Shown here in pieces: positions 32,764 through 39,801 of a stretch of 42,225 nucleotides of DNA. The DNA lies in NCBI GenBank assembly GCA_020630475.1, contig JAHDBI010000005.1, positions 9,848 to 52,072 of the forward strand, read 5' to 3'. The translations under genes and the position numbers were made by a program. The notes beneath the pieces are model-generated. The model had not been told where the DNA came from. It was given only the letters and a program-made list of their open reading frames with translations, and did no database searches. The first letter of the stretch is position 1. The number at the start of each line of letters is the position of its first letter. Origin of the DNA: Saprospiraceae bacterium. Its GTDB lineage: Bacteria; Bacteroidota; Bacteroidia; Chitinophagales; Saprospiraceae.

Positions 32764-33642
32764 ATGAGCATTATGAAAAAGCAATTGATCATTTTCATTT
32801 CAAGTCTTTTTGTATTCAGTACAAGTTATGCTGGAGGACCTTGGCCACAAGCGAAAAGCAAAGGGTATTTTAAGTTATCTGAATGGTGGACGATCTTTGA
32901 TCAACATTTTACCGATACCGGTCAAATAGATCCTAATGTTACTACTGGTGTCTTCAACACCAATTTTTATGGAGAATTTGGGATTACAGATAGGTTTACT
33001 GTTCTTTTAAACGCAAGTTTGTTCAGTAGAAACTATATGAATAATCTAAGGTCACAAACGACAACTGAAATCATAGTGCCAGGTGAAGGATTAAATTCAC
33101 TTGGAGATATCGACCTTGGATTTAAATATGGATTGACTCAAGCTGGAGCAAAAATTCCAGTGGCCATTAGTCTTACTTTAGGAATACCATCAGGAAAAAC
33201 TGCAGGAGGTAGTTTAGAAAATCTTCAAACCGGAGATGGTGAATTTAATCAAATGTTACAAATCGACGCGGGTCGAGGATTCAAAATCGGCAACACTCCT
33301 TCTTACCTTAGTAGCTATGTTGGTTTTAATCATCGGACCAATGATTTTTCTGAAGAACTTCGATTGGGATTTGAACTTGGTCTTGGTCTCTTGAATAATA
33401 AACTATGGGTCAATTCGAAAGTCAATATTGTCGAATCTTTAAAAAACGGTGCTACTGCGGCGACCGCCAATAGTGCCAGTATTTTTGCGAACAACACAGA
33501 ATACGCAAGTATCGCTTTTGAGGCCAATTATTACCTGACTAAAAGCCTAGGGTTTTCTGCGGGCATGGCTGGTGCTTTTAGAGGAGAAGTCATTGCTGCT
33601 AGACCTTCATATACGGTGGGCGTATTTTATGACATGAAATAA
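32764..33642 (+). CDS. Outer-membrane beta-barrel protein
   Basis: A 292-residue protein with a cleavable signal peptide (about residues 1-23, ending SYA-GG). After WPQAKSKGYFKLSEWW, amphipathic strands alternate with polar loops. The pattern resembles the MetA-like or transporter family of barrels (LGDIDLGFKYGL, VAISLTLGIPSGK, LSSYVGFNHRTNDF) and ends in a strand closing with Phe-Tyr-Asp-Met-Lys. It likely forms a porin-like barrel in the outer membrane. It follows the DM13 lipoprotein gene by 11 bases and probably works with it. An alternative ATG nine bases downstream (32773) is possible. Confidence 0.75.
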   Translation: MSIMKKQLIIFISSLFVFSTSYAGGPWPQAKSKGYFKLSEWWTIFDQHFTDTGQIDPNVTTGVFNTNFYGEFGITDRFTVLLNASLFSRNYMNNLRSQTTTEIIVPGEGLNSLGDIDLGFKYGLTQAGAKIPVAISLTLGIPSGKTAGGSLENLQTGDGEFNQMLQIDAGRGFKIGNTPSYLSSYVGFNHRTNDFSEELRLGFELGLGLLNNKLWVNSKVNIVESLKNGATAATANSASIFANNTEYASIAFEANYYLTKSLGFSAGMAGAFRGEVIAARPSYTVGVFYDMK

Positions 33643-33744
33643 TTCTTTAGATTTCATAGCCTTGAGCCATTAGTACTGAAAGATCGGATAAATATTATTT
33701 TAGAGAACAAATAAGTATTTTTATTAATATTTACTGCATTTCTC

Positions 33745-33752
33745 TAAATTTG
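33745..33752 (+). promoter_or_regulatory. -7 element of the exbB-exbD-exbD-tonB unit
   Basis: TAAATTTG fits the TAnnTTTG consensus exactly, 76 bases before the exbB ATG. No exact TTG lies at the expected upstream distance, so the -33 element is weak. Transcription would start near 33759. Confidence 0.45.
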
Positions 33753-33828
33753 CAGTGATTCAGATACTTTCCTTATAATCTGAGACGTTCGTAACGGACA
33801 CAAATCAAAACAAATAAAATTTAGCTCA

Positions 33829-34509
33829 ATGCTTAACTTAAGTTTTTTCCTTTTTCAGGCAGCAGAAGAAGACGTAACCAAAGAGACGATAATTGATGTT
33901 ATCATCAAAGGTGGTCCACTTGGTATGGCGATCGTTGGAATCTTATTATTCCTTTCAGTGATTGGTTTATATATTTTTATTGAACGATACCTGACTATAG
34001 GCAAAGCAGGTAAAATTGATACCAATTTTATTAATAACATTAGAGCTTCTGTAGGAGCTGGAAATATAGAAGGAGCAAAAGCCTTGTGCAAGACTACGAA
34101 CTCTCCAGTAGCAAGAATGGTAGAAAAAGGTTTAATGAGAATTGGAAAGCCGCTAAGAGATATTGATGCTGCGATTGAAAATGTTGGAAACTTAGAAGTA
34201 TTTAAATTAGAAAAGAACTTATCCACCCTAGCAAGTATTGCAGGAGCCGCACCGATGATCGGTTTCTTTGGTACGGTAACGGGTATGATTATCGCCTTCC
34301 ACAAAATGGCATCGGAGTCGAATGTTACTCCAGATGTATTGGCAGGTGGTATATATCAAGCACTTTTAACTACTGCATTCGGTCTATTTATAGGAATCTT
34401 TGCCTTCGTTGGTTACAATGTTTTAGTAGCAAAGGTCGAGAAGGTGGTATTTAAAATGGAAAGAACCACGGTTGATTTCATGGATTTATTACAAGAACCT
34501 ACTGCATAA
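33829..34509 (+). CDS. ExbB/TolQ/MotA-family proton channel
   Basis: This 226-residue inner-membrane protein has three transmembrane helices: about 24-50, 134-158 and 170-198. The conserved helix-2 segment AGAAPMIGFFGTVTGMI and the following GIYQALLTTAFGLFIGI mark the MotA/TolQ/ExbB family. It forms the pentameric proton channel with ExbD dimers and energises TonB. Two ExbD genes and a TonB-like gene follow, so it belongs to a TonB-type rather than a flagellar motor. Whether its role is ExbB-like (TonB) or TolQ-like cannot be settled from the sequence. Confidence 0.88.
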   Translation: MLNLSFFLFQAAEEDVTKETIIDVIIKGGPLGMAIVGILLFLSVIGLYIFIERYLTIGKAGKIDTNFINNIRASVGAGNIEGAKALCKTTNSPVARMVEKGLMRIGKPLRDIDAAIENVGNLEVFKLEKNLSTLASIAGAAPMIGFFGTVTGMIIAFHKMASESNVTPDVLAGGIYQALLTTAFGLFIGIFAFVGYNVLVAKVEKVVFKMERTTVDFMDLLQEPTA

Positions 34510-34527
34510 TTCGGCGAAAGCCAAATT
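34508..34527 (+). repeat. GAAA-loop hairpin with the recurrent GGCGAAAGCC word
   Basis: AATT-c-GGC-GAAA-GCC-a-AATT folds into a short stem with a C/A mismatch, between exbB and exbD. The decamer GGCGAAAGCC occurs at 34513-34522 here and at 13310, 16496, 24668, 24896, 30331 and 32326 (either strand). It is the only copy that is not inside a gene. Confidence 0.55.
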
Positions 34528-34539
34528 GAAAAACATCTA

Positions 34540-34929
34540 ATGAAAAGAAGAAACAAAGTCAACGCAGAATTTAGCATGTCCTCATTAACGGACATCATCT
34601 TTCTGTTGTTGATCTTCTTTATGCTAACATCATCTATGATCCAAATTAATGTGGATCTTCCAACTTCTGATTCGACGACAGTCGCGCCAACAGATCTGGT
34701 AGTGATGATGACAAAAGATGGAAAATTGACCTTCAATGGCAAAAAGAGTTCTTGGAAAACACTCGAAAAGCGAATTGCGAAAGAAGTGCATTATGGTGGT
34801 AATAAACCTAATGCCACGGTGAACATTGTATCCGAGACTGGAGTGCCTTGGGAAAGAGTACACAAAGTGATTAAAATTGCCGCCGGTTTAAAGTTAAAGG
34901 CTATTATCGCAACAAAACCAAGAAAATAA
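34540..34929 (+). CDS. ExbD/TolR-family protein, first paralogue
   Basis: A 129-residue protein with a short cytoplasmic start, one transmembrane helix (about 16-33) and a periplasmic domain. The helix begins SSLTDIIFLLLIFFMLTSS, and Asp18 is the proton-carrying residue. It is 30 bases after exbB and 2 bases before a second ExbD gene. The first 33 residues are nearly the same as the second paralogue's, while the periplasmic parts differ, so the pair may form a heteromer or serve different partners. Confidence 0.88.
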   Translation: MKRRNKVNAEFSMSSLTDIIFLLLIFFMLTSSMIQINVDLPTSDSTTVAPTDLVVMMTKDGKLTFNGKKSSWKTLEKRIAKEVHYGGNKPNATVNIVSETGVPWERVHKVIKIAAGLKLKAIIATKPRK

Positions 34930-34931
34930 TC

Positions 34932-35327
34932 GTGGGAATAAAAAAGAAATCTAGAGTAAGTGCAGAATTTAATATGTCGTCTTTGACGGACATCATTTTT
35001 CTGCTTTTGATTTTCTTTATGTTGACCTCTTCCATGATCATTCCTAATGCATTAAACCTTAAGCTTCCTGGTAAAAAGAGTGCTTCGACGAGTACTCCTA
35101 CTACCAATACTAAGCTTACCATCAATGACAGAGGAACATATTTCATCAATGGTAGTAAGGCTTCATTATCTGGAGTAGAGAAGAAAATGCGTGCCTTGCG
35201 AAAAGGAGGCGATAAAGCATCAATTACCATAATGCCTTCGAAAAAATCACCGAATCAAAGTGTTGTTGCTGTTATGGATGCCGCCTACAGATACGGTGTT
35301 AACCCAGTTTTAACGGATCCGCGATAG
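34932..35327 (+). CDS. ExbD/TolR-family protein, second paralogue
   Basis: A 131-residue protein started by GTG at 34932, 2 bases after the stop of the first ExbD gene. The transmembrane helix LTDIIFLLLIFFMLTSS carries Asp20. The periplasmic domain is distinct: a Ser/Thr-rich linker (KKSASTSTPTTNTK), then TINDRGTYFINGSKASLSGV. Tandem ExbD genes are common in Bacteroidota. It should join ExbB in the proton motor feeding the TonB-like protein encoded 82 bases downstream. Confidence 0.85.
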   Translation: MGIKKKSRVSAEFNMSSLTDIIFLLLIFFMLTSSMIIPNALNLKLPGKKSASTSTPTTNTKLTINDRGTYFINGSKASLSGVEKKMRALRKGGDKASITIMPSKKSPNQSVVAVMDAAYRYGVNPVLTDPR

Positions 35328-35409
35328 CGCTTTCGGAAAAAGTCCCTTATATTAGTATAATATTTAATATGAAAATCGTTCAACTACAGAAAGTTGAGCT
35401 TAAATTCTT

Positions 35410-36276
35410 ATGGAAGAACTGGTATTATTTCAAGAAGAAGAGAATAAAAGACGAGGAATCGTTTTTAGTGTAATCTTACACTTGATCATTCTGATGTTAT
35501 GTCTTCTACCTTTTATGACTCCTCAAGATCCACCACCTGAGCAACAGGGTGTATTGGTTTCTTTTGGTATGCCCGATGACCTTGGAACTACGAGCAACGA
35601 AGTGAGTTTAAAAAAATCTGAGGTAGAACAGATCAAACCGACGAGTTCTGCCAAGCCAACAAAGGTGGTAAAGAAGGAAAGTCCTCAAAAACAGGATCCT
35701 GTTAAAACGACTACCCTGGACCAAGAAGATATATCAGTAAAAACCACTTCAGACGACAAAGCTAACAAGATTGACCTTTCAGAAGATATCGCCATTAAAA
35801 AAGATCAAGAATCTAGGGAGGAACAAGAACGAATAGAATCAGAACAAAGAGAAAGAGAAGCGAAGGAAAAGGAGTTTAATGAAAAGAAGAATAAGTACGA
35901 TGACCTCATTAATAAAGGAAAAAACAAAGGTAGTTCAACTAAACCTAAGGGTGAACCCAAAGGGGATCCTAACAGCGATGCACTCGAAGGAATAATAGAT
36001 GGATCTGGAAAGATCGGTGGTGGGCTCGGCAATCGTGGAATTCTGTTTGAACCAACACTTCAAGATAAAAGTCAAAAACAAGGAATCGTTGTTGTCCGTA
36101 TTTGTGTTGATCCCAGTGGTTCTGTAACTGAGGCAAGATTCCAACAAAAAGGGTCTAAAACAACCGATCAGTATCTGGTTGACCTGGCCATTAAGCATGC
36201 AAAAAAATACAAATTCTCTCCTGGAGAATTAGAAAAACAGTGCGGTACTGTTACTCTTGATTTCAAACTCCGCTAA
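35410..36276 (+). CDS. TonB-like energy-transducing protein
   Basis: A 288-residue protein with a single N-terminal anchor (about 17-36, VFSVILHLIILMLCLLPF) whose His in ILHL matches the TonB anchor pattern. A long Lys/Glu/Gln-rich periplasmic linker spans about 60-200, followed by a Gly-rich hinge (GSGKIGGGLGNRG). The C-terminal domain (about 210-288) is TonB-like: GIVVVRICVDPSGSVTEARF and HAKKYKFSPG. It would carry energy from ExbB/ExbD to outer-membrane receptors or a cell-division/Pal-type partner. It ends the exbB-exbD-exbD operon; a terminator follows at 36306. Confidence 0.85.
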   Translation: MEELVLFQEEENKRRGIVFSVILHLIILMLCLLPFMTPQDPPPEQQGVLVSFGMPDDLGTTSNEVSLKKSEVEQIKPTSSAKPTKVVKKESPQKQDPVKTTTLDQEDISVKTTSDDKANKIDLSEDIAIKKDQESREEQERIESEQREREAKEKEFNEKKNKYDDLINKGKNKGSSTKPKGEPKGDPNSDALEGIIDGSGKIGGGLGNRGILFEPTLQDKSQKQGIVVVRICVDPSGSVTEARFQQKGSKTTDQYLVDLAIKHAKKYKFSPGELEKQCGTVTLDFKLR

Positions 36277-36305
36277 AAACATTAAATAGTTTTGAATGTT
36301 GCTTA

Positions 36306-36336
36306 CTTGAGCTTTCGTATCGAGCTCAAGATTTTT
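36306..36336 (+). terminator. Rho-independent terminator after the TonB-like gene
   Basis: CTTGAGCT (36306-36313) pairs perfectly with AGCTCAAG (36323-36330) around a 9-base loop and is followed by ATTTTT. It separates the TonB operon from the ABC exporter gene, whose TTG start lies about 24 bases later. Confidence 0.7.
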
Positions 36337-36359
36337 AGCTTTACATTCATTTTATACTA

Positions 36360-38147
36360 TTGAAGCATCTCGCAACACTTAATCATTATCTATACCGCTA
36401 TAAATGGCGATTGCTACTAGGGGTATGCTTTGTTGCCCTCTCCAACGTATTTAAAGTTTTGGTGCCACAATCGGTCAGGAACGGACTGAATTATGTCACT
36501 GATGCGATCAAAGAATATGATCTGGCTCCTGCTGCTGAAAAAGCTGGATTTTCTGAGATTGTAGACGCTACCCTATTCAAATTTGGTTTAACGGTTATCG
36601 GTTTTACTATCCTAACTGGAATCTTCATGTATTTCATGCGTCAAACGATTATTGTCGTTTCCAGATTGATCGAATATGATATGCGGAAAGATCTATTTGC
36701 CCATTATGAAAAGTTAGATACCGCTTTTTACAAAAGAAATAAGACCGGTGATCTAATGTCAAGGATTACCGAAGATGTCAGTAAAGTAAGAATGTACTTG
36801 GGACCTGCTTTGCTTTATGGTATAAATCTATCCACCTTGTTCATTGTCGTCATCTACGCGATGCTTCAGGTGAGTCTTAAATTGACTCTTTGGACCTTGC
36901 TACCACTACCCTTCCTATCTGTATCGATTTATTTGGTGAGCAGTATGATTCACAAAAAGAGTGAATTGATACAAATTCAGTTGGCCAAACTCAATAGTAT
37001 TTCTCAGGAGGTTTTCTCAGGAATAAGGGTTGTTAAATCTTACAATAAAGAGACGCAGTTTGTAGCGCACTTTGATGAGGCTTGCGCCGAATATAAATCT
37101 AAATCATTGGCATTAGCCAAAGTCAATGCATTGTTTTATCCTCTAATGATACTTCTGATCGGTATTAGTGTAATGATTACAGTATATGTCGGAGGGGTAG
37201 AAGTATCTAAAGGTAATATCACTTATGGGAATATTGCCGAATTCATTATTTACGTCAATTATTTGACTTGGCCATTTACCTCTGTTGGTTGGATTGCTTC
37301 TTTAATCCAACAAGCTGACGCCTCTCAAAAACGGATTAACGCATTTTTAAATACAGAGGCGAGCATCAGTAATGGTCAAGATATTTTGGAAGAAATTAGC
37401 GGAGATATCCATTTCAAAAATGTCAACTTCACTTACCCAGATACCGGAATACACGCCATAAAGAATTTGAATTTACAGATCAAGAAAGGGGAAAAAGTAG
37501 CCATTATCGGAAGGACAGCAGCAGGTAAGAGCACTCTAGCTGACTTACTGTTAAGGATGTATGATATTGATCAGGGTCAAATTAGCATAGGTGGAAAAAA
37601 CATAAACGAATTAAATCTACAATCATTGAGAAATGGTATTGGTTATGTACCTCAAGACGTTTTCTTATTTTCAGATACCATAGAAAATAACATCCGATTT
37701 GGTCATGCTGAAGCCAGTTTAGAAGAAATAAAGCAATATGCACAATACGCCTCTGTACATCACGAAATAGAAAAACTATCGAATAAGTATCAAACCTTAG
37801 TTGGCGAGCGTGGTGTCACTTTATCTGGAGGTCAGAAACAAAGAGTGTCTATAGCAAGAGCCTTTATTAAGGATCCTGAAATCATCATTTTAGATGATTG
37901 CTTGTCTGCCGTTGACGCGAATACAGAAAAGGTGGTTTTAGAATACCTGAGCGAGGTCATTAAAAATAAAACAGCAATAATCATTACCCACAGAATTTAT
38001 GGCCTACTTTCCTTCGACAAAATCTTAGTTCTAGATGATGGAGAAATCATTGAAAATGGTACTCACGAAGAGTTGATGGAACTCAAAGGCCATTATTTTG
38101 ACCTTTATGAGCATCAGCACCAAGACCTTGAATTGGATGAAGGATAA
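36360..38147 (+). CDS. ABC exporter half-transporter with Asp in place of the Walker B glutamate
   Basis: This 595-residue MdlA/MsbA-type protein has six transmembrane helices (about residues 15-325) fused to an ATPase. Motifs are Walker A GRTAAGKST (384-392), Q-loop GYVPQDVFLF, signature LSGGQKQR and the His switch in ITHR. Walker B reads IIILDDCLSAVD, so Asp513 replaces the catalytic Glu. That is typical of the degenerate subunit of heterodimeric exporters (for example MdlA or YheI), implying a partner encoded elsewhere. The start is TTG at 36360; no ATG lies nearby in frame, and the resulting N-terminus MKHLATLNHYLYRYKWRLLL fits the family. Confidence 0.87.
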   Translation: MKHLATLNHYLYRYKWRLLLGVCFVALSNVFKVLVPQSVRNGLNYVTDAIKEYDLAPAAEKAGFSEIVDATLFKFGLTVIGFTILTGIFMYFMRQTIIVVSRLIEYDMRKDLFAHYEKLDTAFYKRNKTGDLMSRITEDVSKVRMYLGPALLYGINLSTLFIVVIYAMLQVSLKLTLWTLLPLPFLSVSIYLVSSMIHKKSELIQIQLAKLNSISQEVFSGIRVVKSYNKETQFVAHFDEACAEYKSKSLALAKVNALFYPLMILLIGISVMITVYVGGVEVSKGNITYGNIAEFIIYVNYLTWPFTSVGWIASLIQQADASQKRINAFLNTEASISNGQDILEEISGDIHFKNVNFTYPDTGIHAIKNLNLQIKKGEKVAIIGRTAAGKSTLADLLLRMYDIDQGQISIGGKNINELNLQSLRNGIGYVPQDVFLFSDTIENNIRFGHAEASLEEIKQYAQYASVHHEIEKLSNKYQTLVGERGVTLSGGQKQRVSIARAFIKDPEIIILDDCLSAVDANTEKVVLEYLSEVIKNKTAIIITHRIYGLLSFDKILVLDDGEIIENGTHEELMELKGHYFDLYEHQHQDLELDEG

Positions 38148-38148
38148 T

Positions 38149-38178
38149 TTTGATATTATCCTAAATTATTTACATTTG
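38149..38178 (+). promoter_or_regulatory. Bacteroidota-type promoter of the PUR-family gene
   Basis: TTTG (38149-38152), then 18 bases, then TACATTTG (38171-38178) is a full match to the -33/-7 consensus and the same spacing as the topA promoter. The start would be near 38185, with a leader of about 36 bases before the GTG at 38221. The -33 part begins right after the exporter stop codon. Confidence 0.65.
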
Positions 38179-38220
38179 TATAGGAACGAAATTTTATTAT
38201 CCTAACAAAACTAAAAACAA

Positions 38221-38652
38221 GTGGAAAACGAAGGAAATTCTGGAAGGTTTGAAAGTGTCTACTCCACTAAAGTGCGAGCTGGCAAAAGGCGGACTTATTT
38301 CTTTGATGTACGTAAAACGAAAGGTGAAGATTTTTACATCACCTTAACTGAAAGCACTAAAAAATTTAATGGCGAAGGATATGATCGCCATAAGATTTTC
38401 TTGTACAAAGAAGACTTTAACCGTTTTATTAATAATCTACAAGATGTCATCGATCATGTCAAAACTGATTTGATGCCAGATTATGATTACGAGCAGTTTG
38501 AAAGAAGACAAGCTGAGTGGGAAGCTCAACAAGCGGCTGAGGCTGCAAGTGAGGGTTCTTCAGAAAAACCAGCTGCAGAAACAAAAGCTCCAGAAGCGCC
38601 AGAATCAAGTTCGTCAGATTCATTAGAATCAGAAGACGATATGAGTTGGTAA
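38221..38652 (+). CDS. PUR-alpha-like nucleic-acid-binding protein (DUF3276)
   Basis: A 143-residue protein started by GTG. Residues about 8-82 form a single PUR repeat: FESVYSTKVRAGKRRTYFFD, EDFYITLTESTKKF and HKIFLYKEDFNRF. Bacteroidota and spirochaetes (for example Borrelia BpuR) carry this short form, which binds single-stranded DNA or RNA as a dimer and can act as a global regulator. The C-terminal 60 residues are acidic and low-complexity (Ala/Glu/Ser-rich). It has its own strong promoter, and a weak hairpin terminator follows at 38684. Confidence 0.9.
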   Translation: MENEGNSGRFESVYSTKVRAGKRRTYFFDVRKTKGEDFYITLTESTKKFNGEGYDRHKIFLYKEDFNRFINNLQDVIDHVKTDLMPDYDYEQFERRQAEWEAQQAAEAASEGSSEKPAAETKAPEAPESSSSDSLESEDDMSW

Positions 38653-38683
38653 AACGACTCGTCTACATACGAAATAATTGAAT

Positions 38684-38714
38684 ACAGCGGGCTGTTAACT
38701 CAGACCGCTGTTTC
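38684..38714 (+). terminator. Hairpin terminator after the PUR-family gene
   Basis: ACAGCGG (38684-38690) pairs with CCGCTGT (38705-38711) around a 14-base loop and is followed by a T-rich stretch. The stem is short and the loop long, so termination may be partial. Confidence 0.55.
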
Positions 38715-38747
38715 TATTTGAATTAAACTCCTTTAAAATTGACTATT

Positions 38748-39224
38748 ATGAAAATCAAATATCTTATTTTAGTTGTACTTTCTTTTTTGATCATTTCTTG
38801 TGGAGATGACTCTTCCGGATCAACCGATAATCTTTTAACTGGAACTATAAGAAGTGTTGACTTCACTTATGGCTCAGGAAGATTTGGTGATTTTAACACA
38901 GCTCAGAATACGATTTTCATACGGATAGATAATGCTGGACCAATGGTTACTGACTCATGCACGACCAATTCGGACGATGTATATGTTGTTTTAAAACCGG
39001 TTAAAGAGACGGGAAGAAAGGAGTTATTTTATGACAATTCTACTGGCGAAGGCATTTGGGTTACATTCCACCATCCAGATTTTTTTCAGAATCTTAACAT
39101 CGAAAGTGGTGGATGGTATGATATCAAGTCTATTTCAGATAACGAATTAGATATTGAATTTGATATTGATCAAGGAGATAGTAATAATCTCAAAGGTAGA
39201 TGTACAGTCTATAATTGTAACTAA
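38748..39224 (+). CDS. Predicted lipoprotein, function unknown
   Basis: A 158-residue protein from ATG 38748; a TTG three codons upstream is less likely. The signal peptide ends in lipobox FLIISC (Cys18) followed by GDDSSGS, an Asp/Ser run. The mature part is beta-rich, with two later cysteines near the C-terminus (GRCTVYNCN) and one in TDSCTTNSDD. I know no family with this pattern. It is followed after 15 bases by another small lipoprotein gene, with which it may be co-transcribed. Confidence 0.65.
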   Translation: MKIKYLILVVLSFLIISCGDDSSGSTDNLLTGTIRSVDFTYGSGRFGDFNTAQNTIFIRIDNAGPMVTDSCTTNSDDVYVVLKPVKETGRKELFYDNSTGEGIWVTFHHPDFFQNLNIESGGWYDIKSISDNELDIEFDIDQGDSNNLKGRCTVYNCN

Positions 39225-39239
39225 TTAAAAAATTCTATT

Positions 39240-39764
39240 TTGAACAGCACTAGCCATTTAGTTACGATTACAACTATGGCCATCATAGTTTTATTTGTCG
39301 TTGCTTCTTGTAAACCCAATCCAAAATCATTTCAAGCAGAAGCAAACAGCAAAACACAAAAGCTACTTGAAGAATCAAAACTAAGTGTTTCGTCAGATTC
39401 TAATGTATTAAGGATTAGGAGTTTTGAAAAAATGACAGATGCTGAGTTTAAAATAGTTTTTGACGGATTAATAAAAAAAGGTACTCTTATCAAGTACGAG
39501 GCTAAAATCGCTACAGTAATAACTCCAGATTGTTTGGCTAATTCGAGTAAAAAAGATTCTATATATCATTCAGTTTTAATGAATAAAATAGAAGAATTAG
39601 TAGGATTCAATTACATAGATAAAATGAATCATAAGGAAATATTGATCCATCAAGATCAAATAAAGCGCCTTGCGAAAGAATTAAGGAGTTTCTGTAATGA
39701 AGACTCTATTAAAAGAATGAATGAAATGGTGAGGGAGAGTCAGCAGAATTTGGAAAACAAATAA
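39240..39764 (+). CDS. Predicted small lipoprotein, function unknown
   Basis: This 174-residue protein, if started by TTG at 39240, has lipobox FVVASC (Cys24); an ATG at 39276 would leave an unusually short 11-residue signal, so the TTG is preferred with caution. The mature part is mostly helical and charged (FEKMTDAEFKIVFDGLIKKG, then ELVGFNYIDKMNHKEILIHQ). It contains a Cys pair (TPDCLANSS and SFCNEDS) that could form a disulfide. I recognise no domain. It follows the other lipoprotein gene closely and ends before the convergent comEC. Confidence 0.6.
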   Translation: MNSTSHLVTITTMAIIVLFVVASCKPNPKSFQAEANSKTQKLLEESKLSVSSDSNVLRIRSFEKMTDAEFKIVFDGLIKKGTLIKYEAKIATVITPDCLANSSKKDSIYHSVLMNKIEELVGFNYIDKMNHKEILIHQDQIKRLAKELRSFCNEDSIKRMNEMVRESQQNLENK

Positions 39765-39801
39765 AACTGGGAAGATCTTTAATCAAATTACAATTCATTT
39801 T

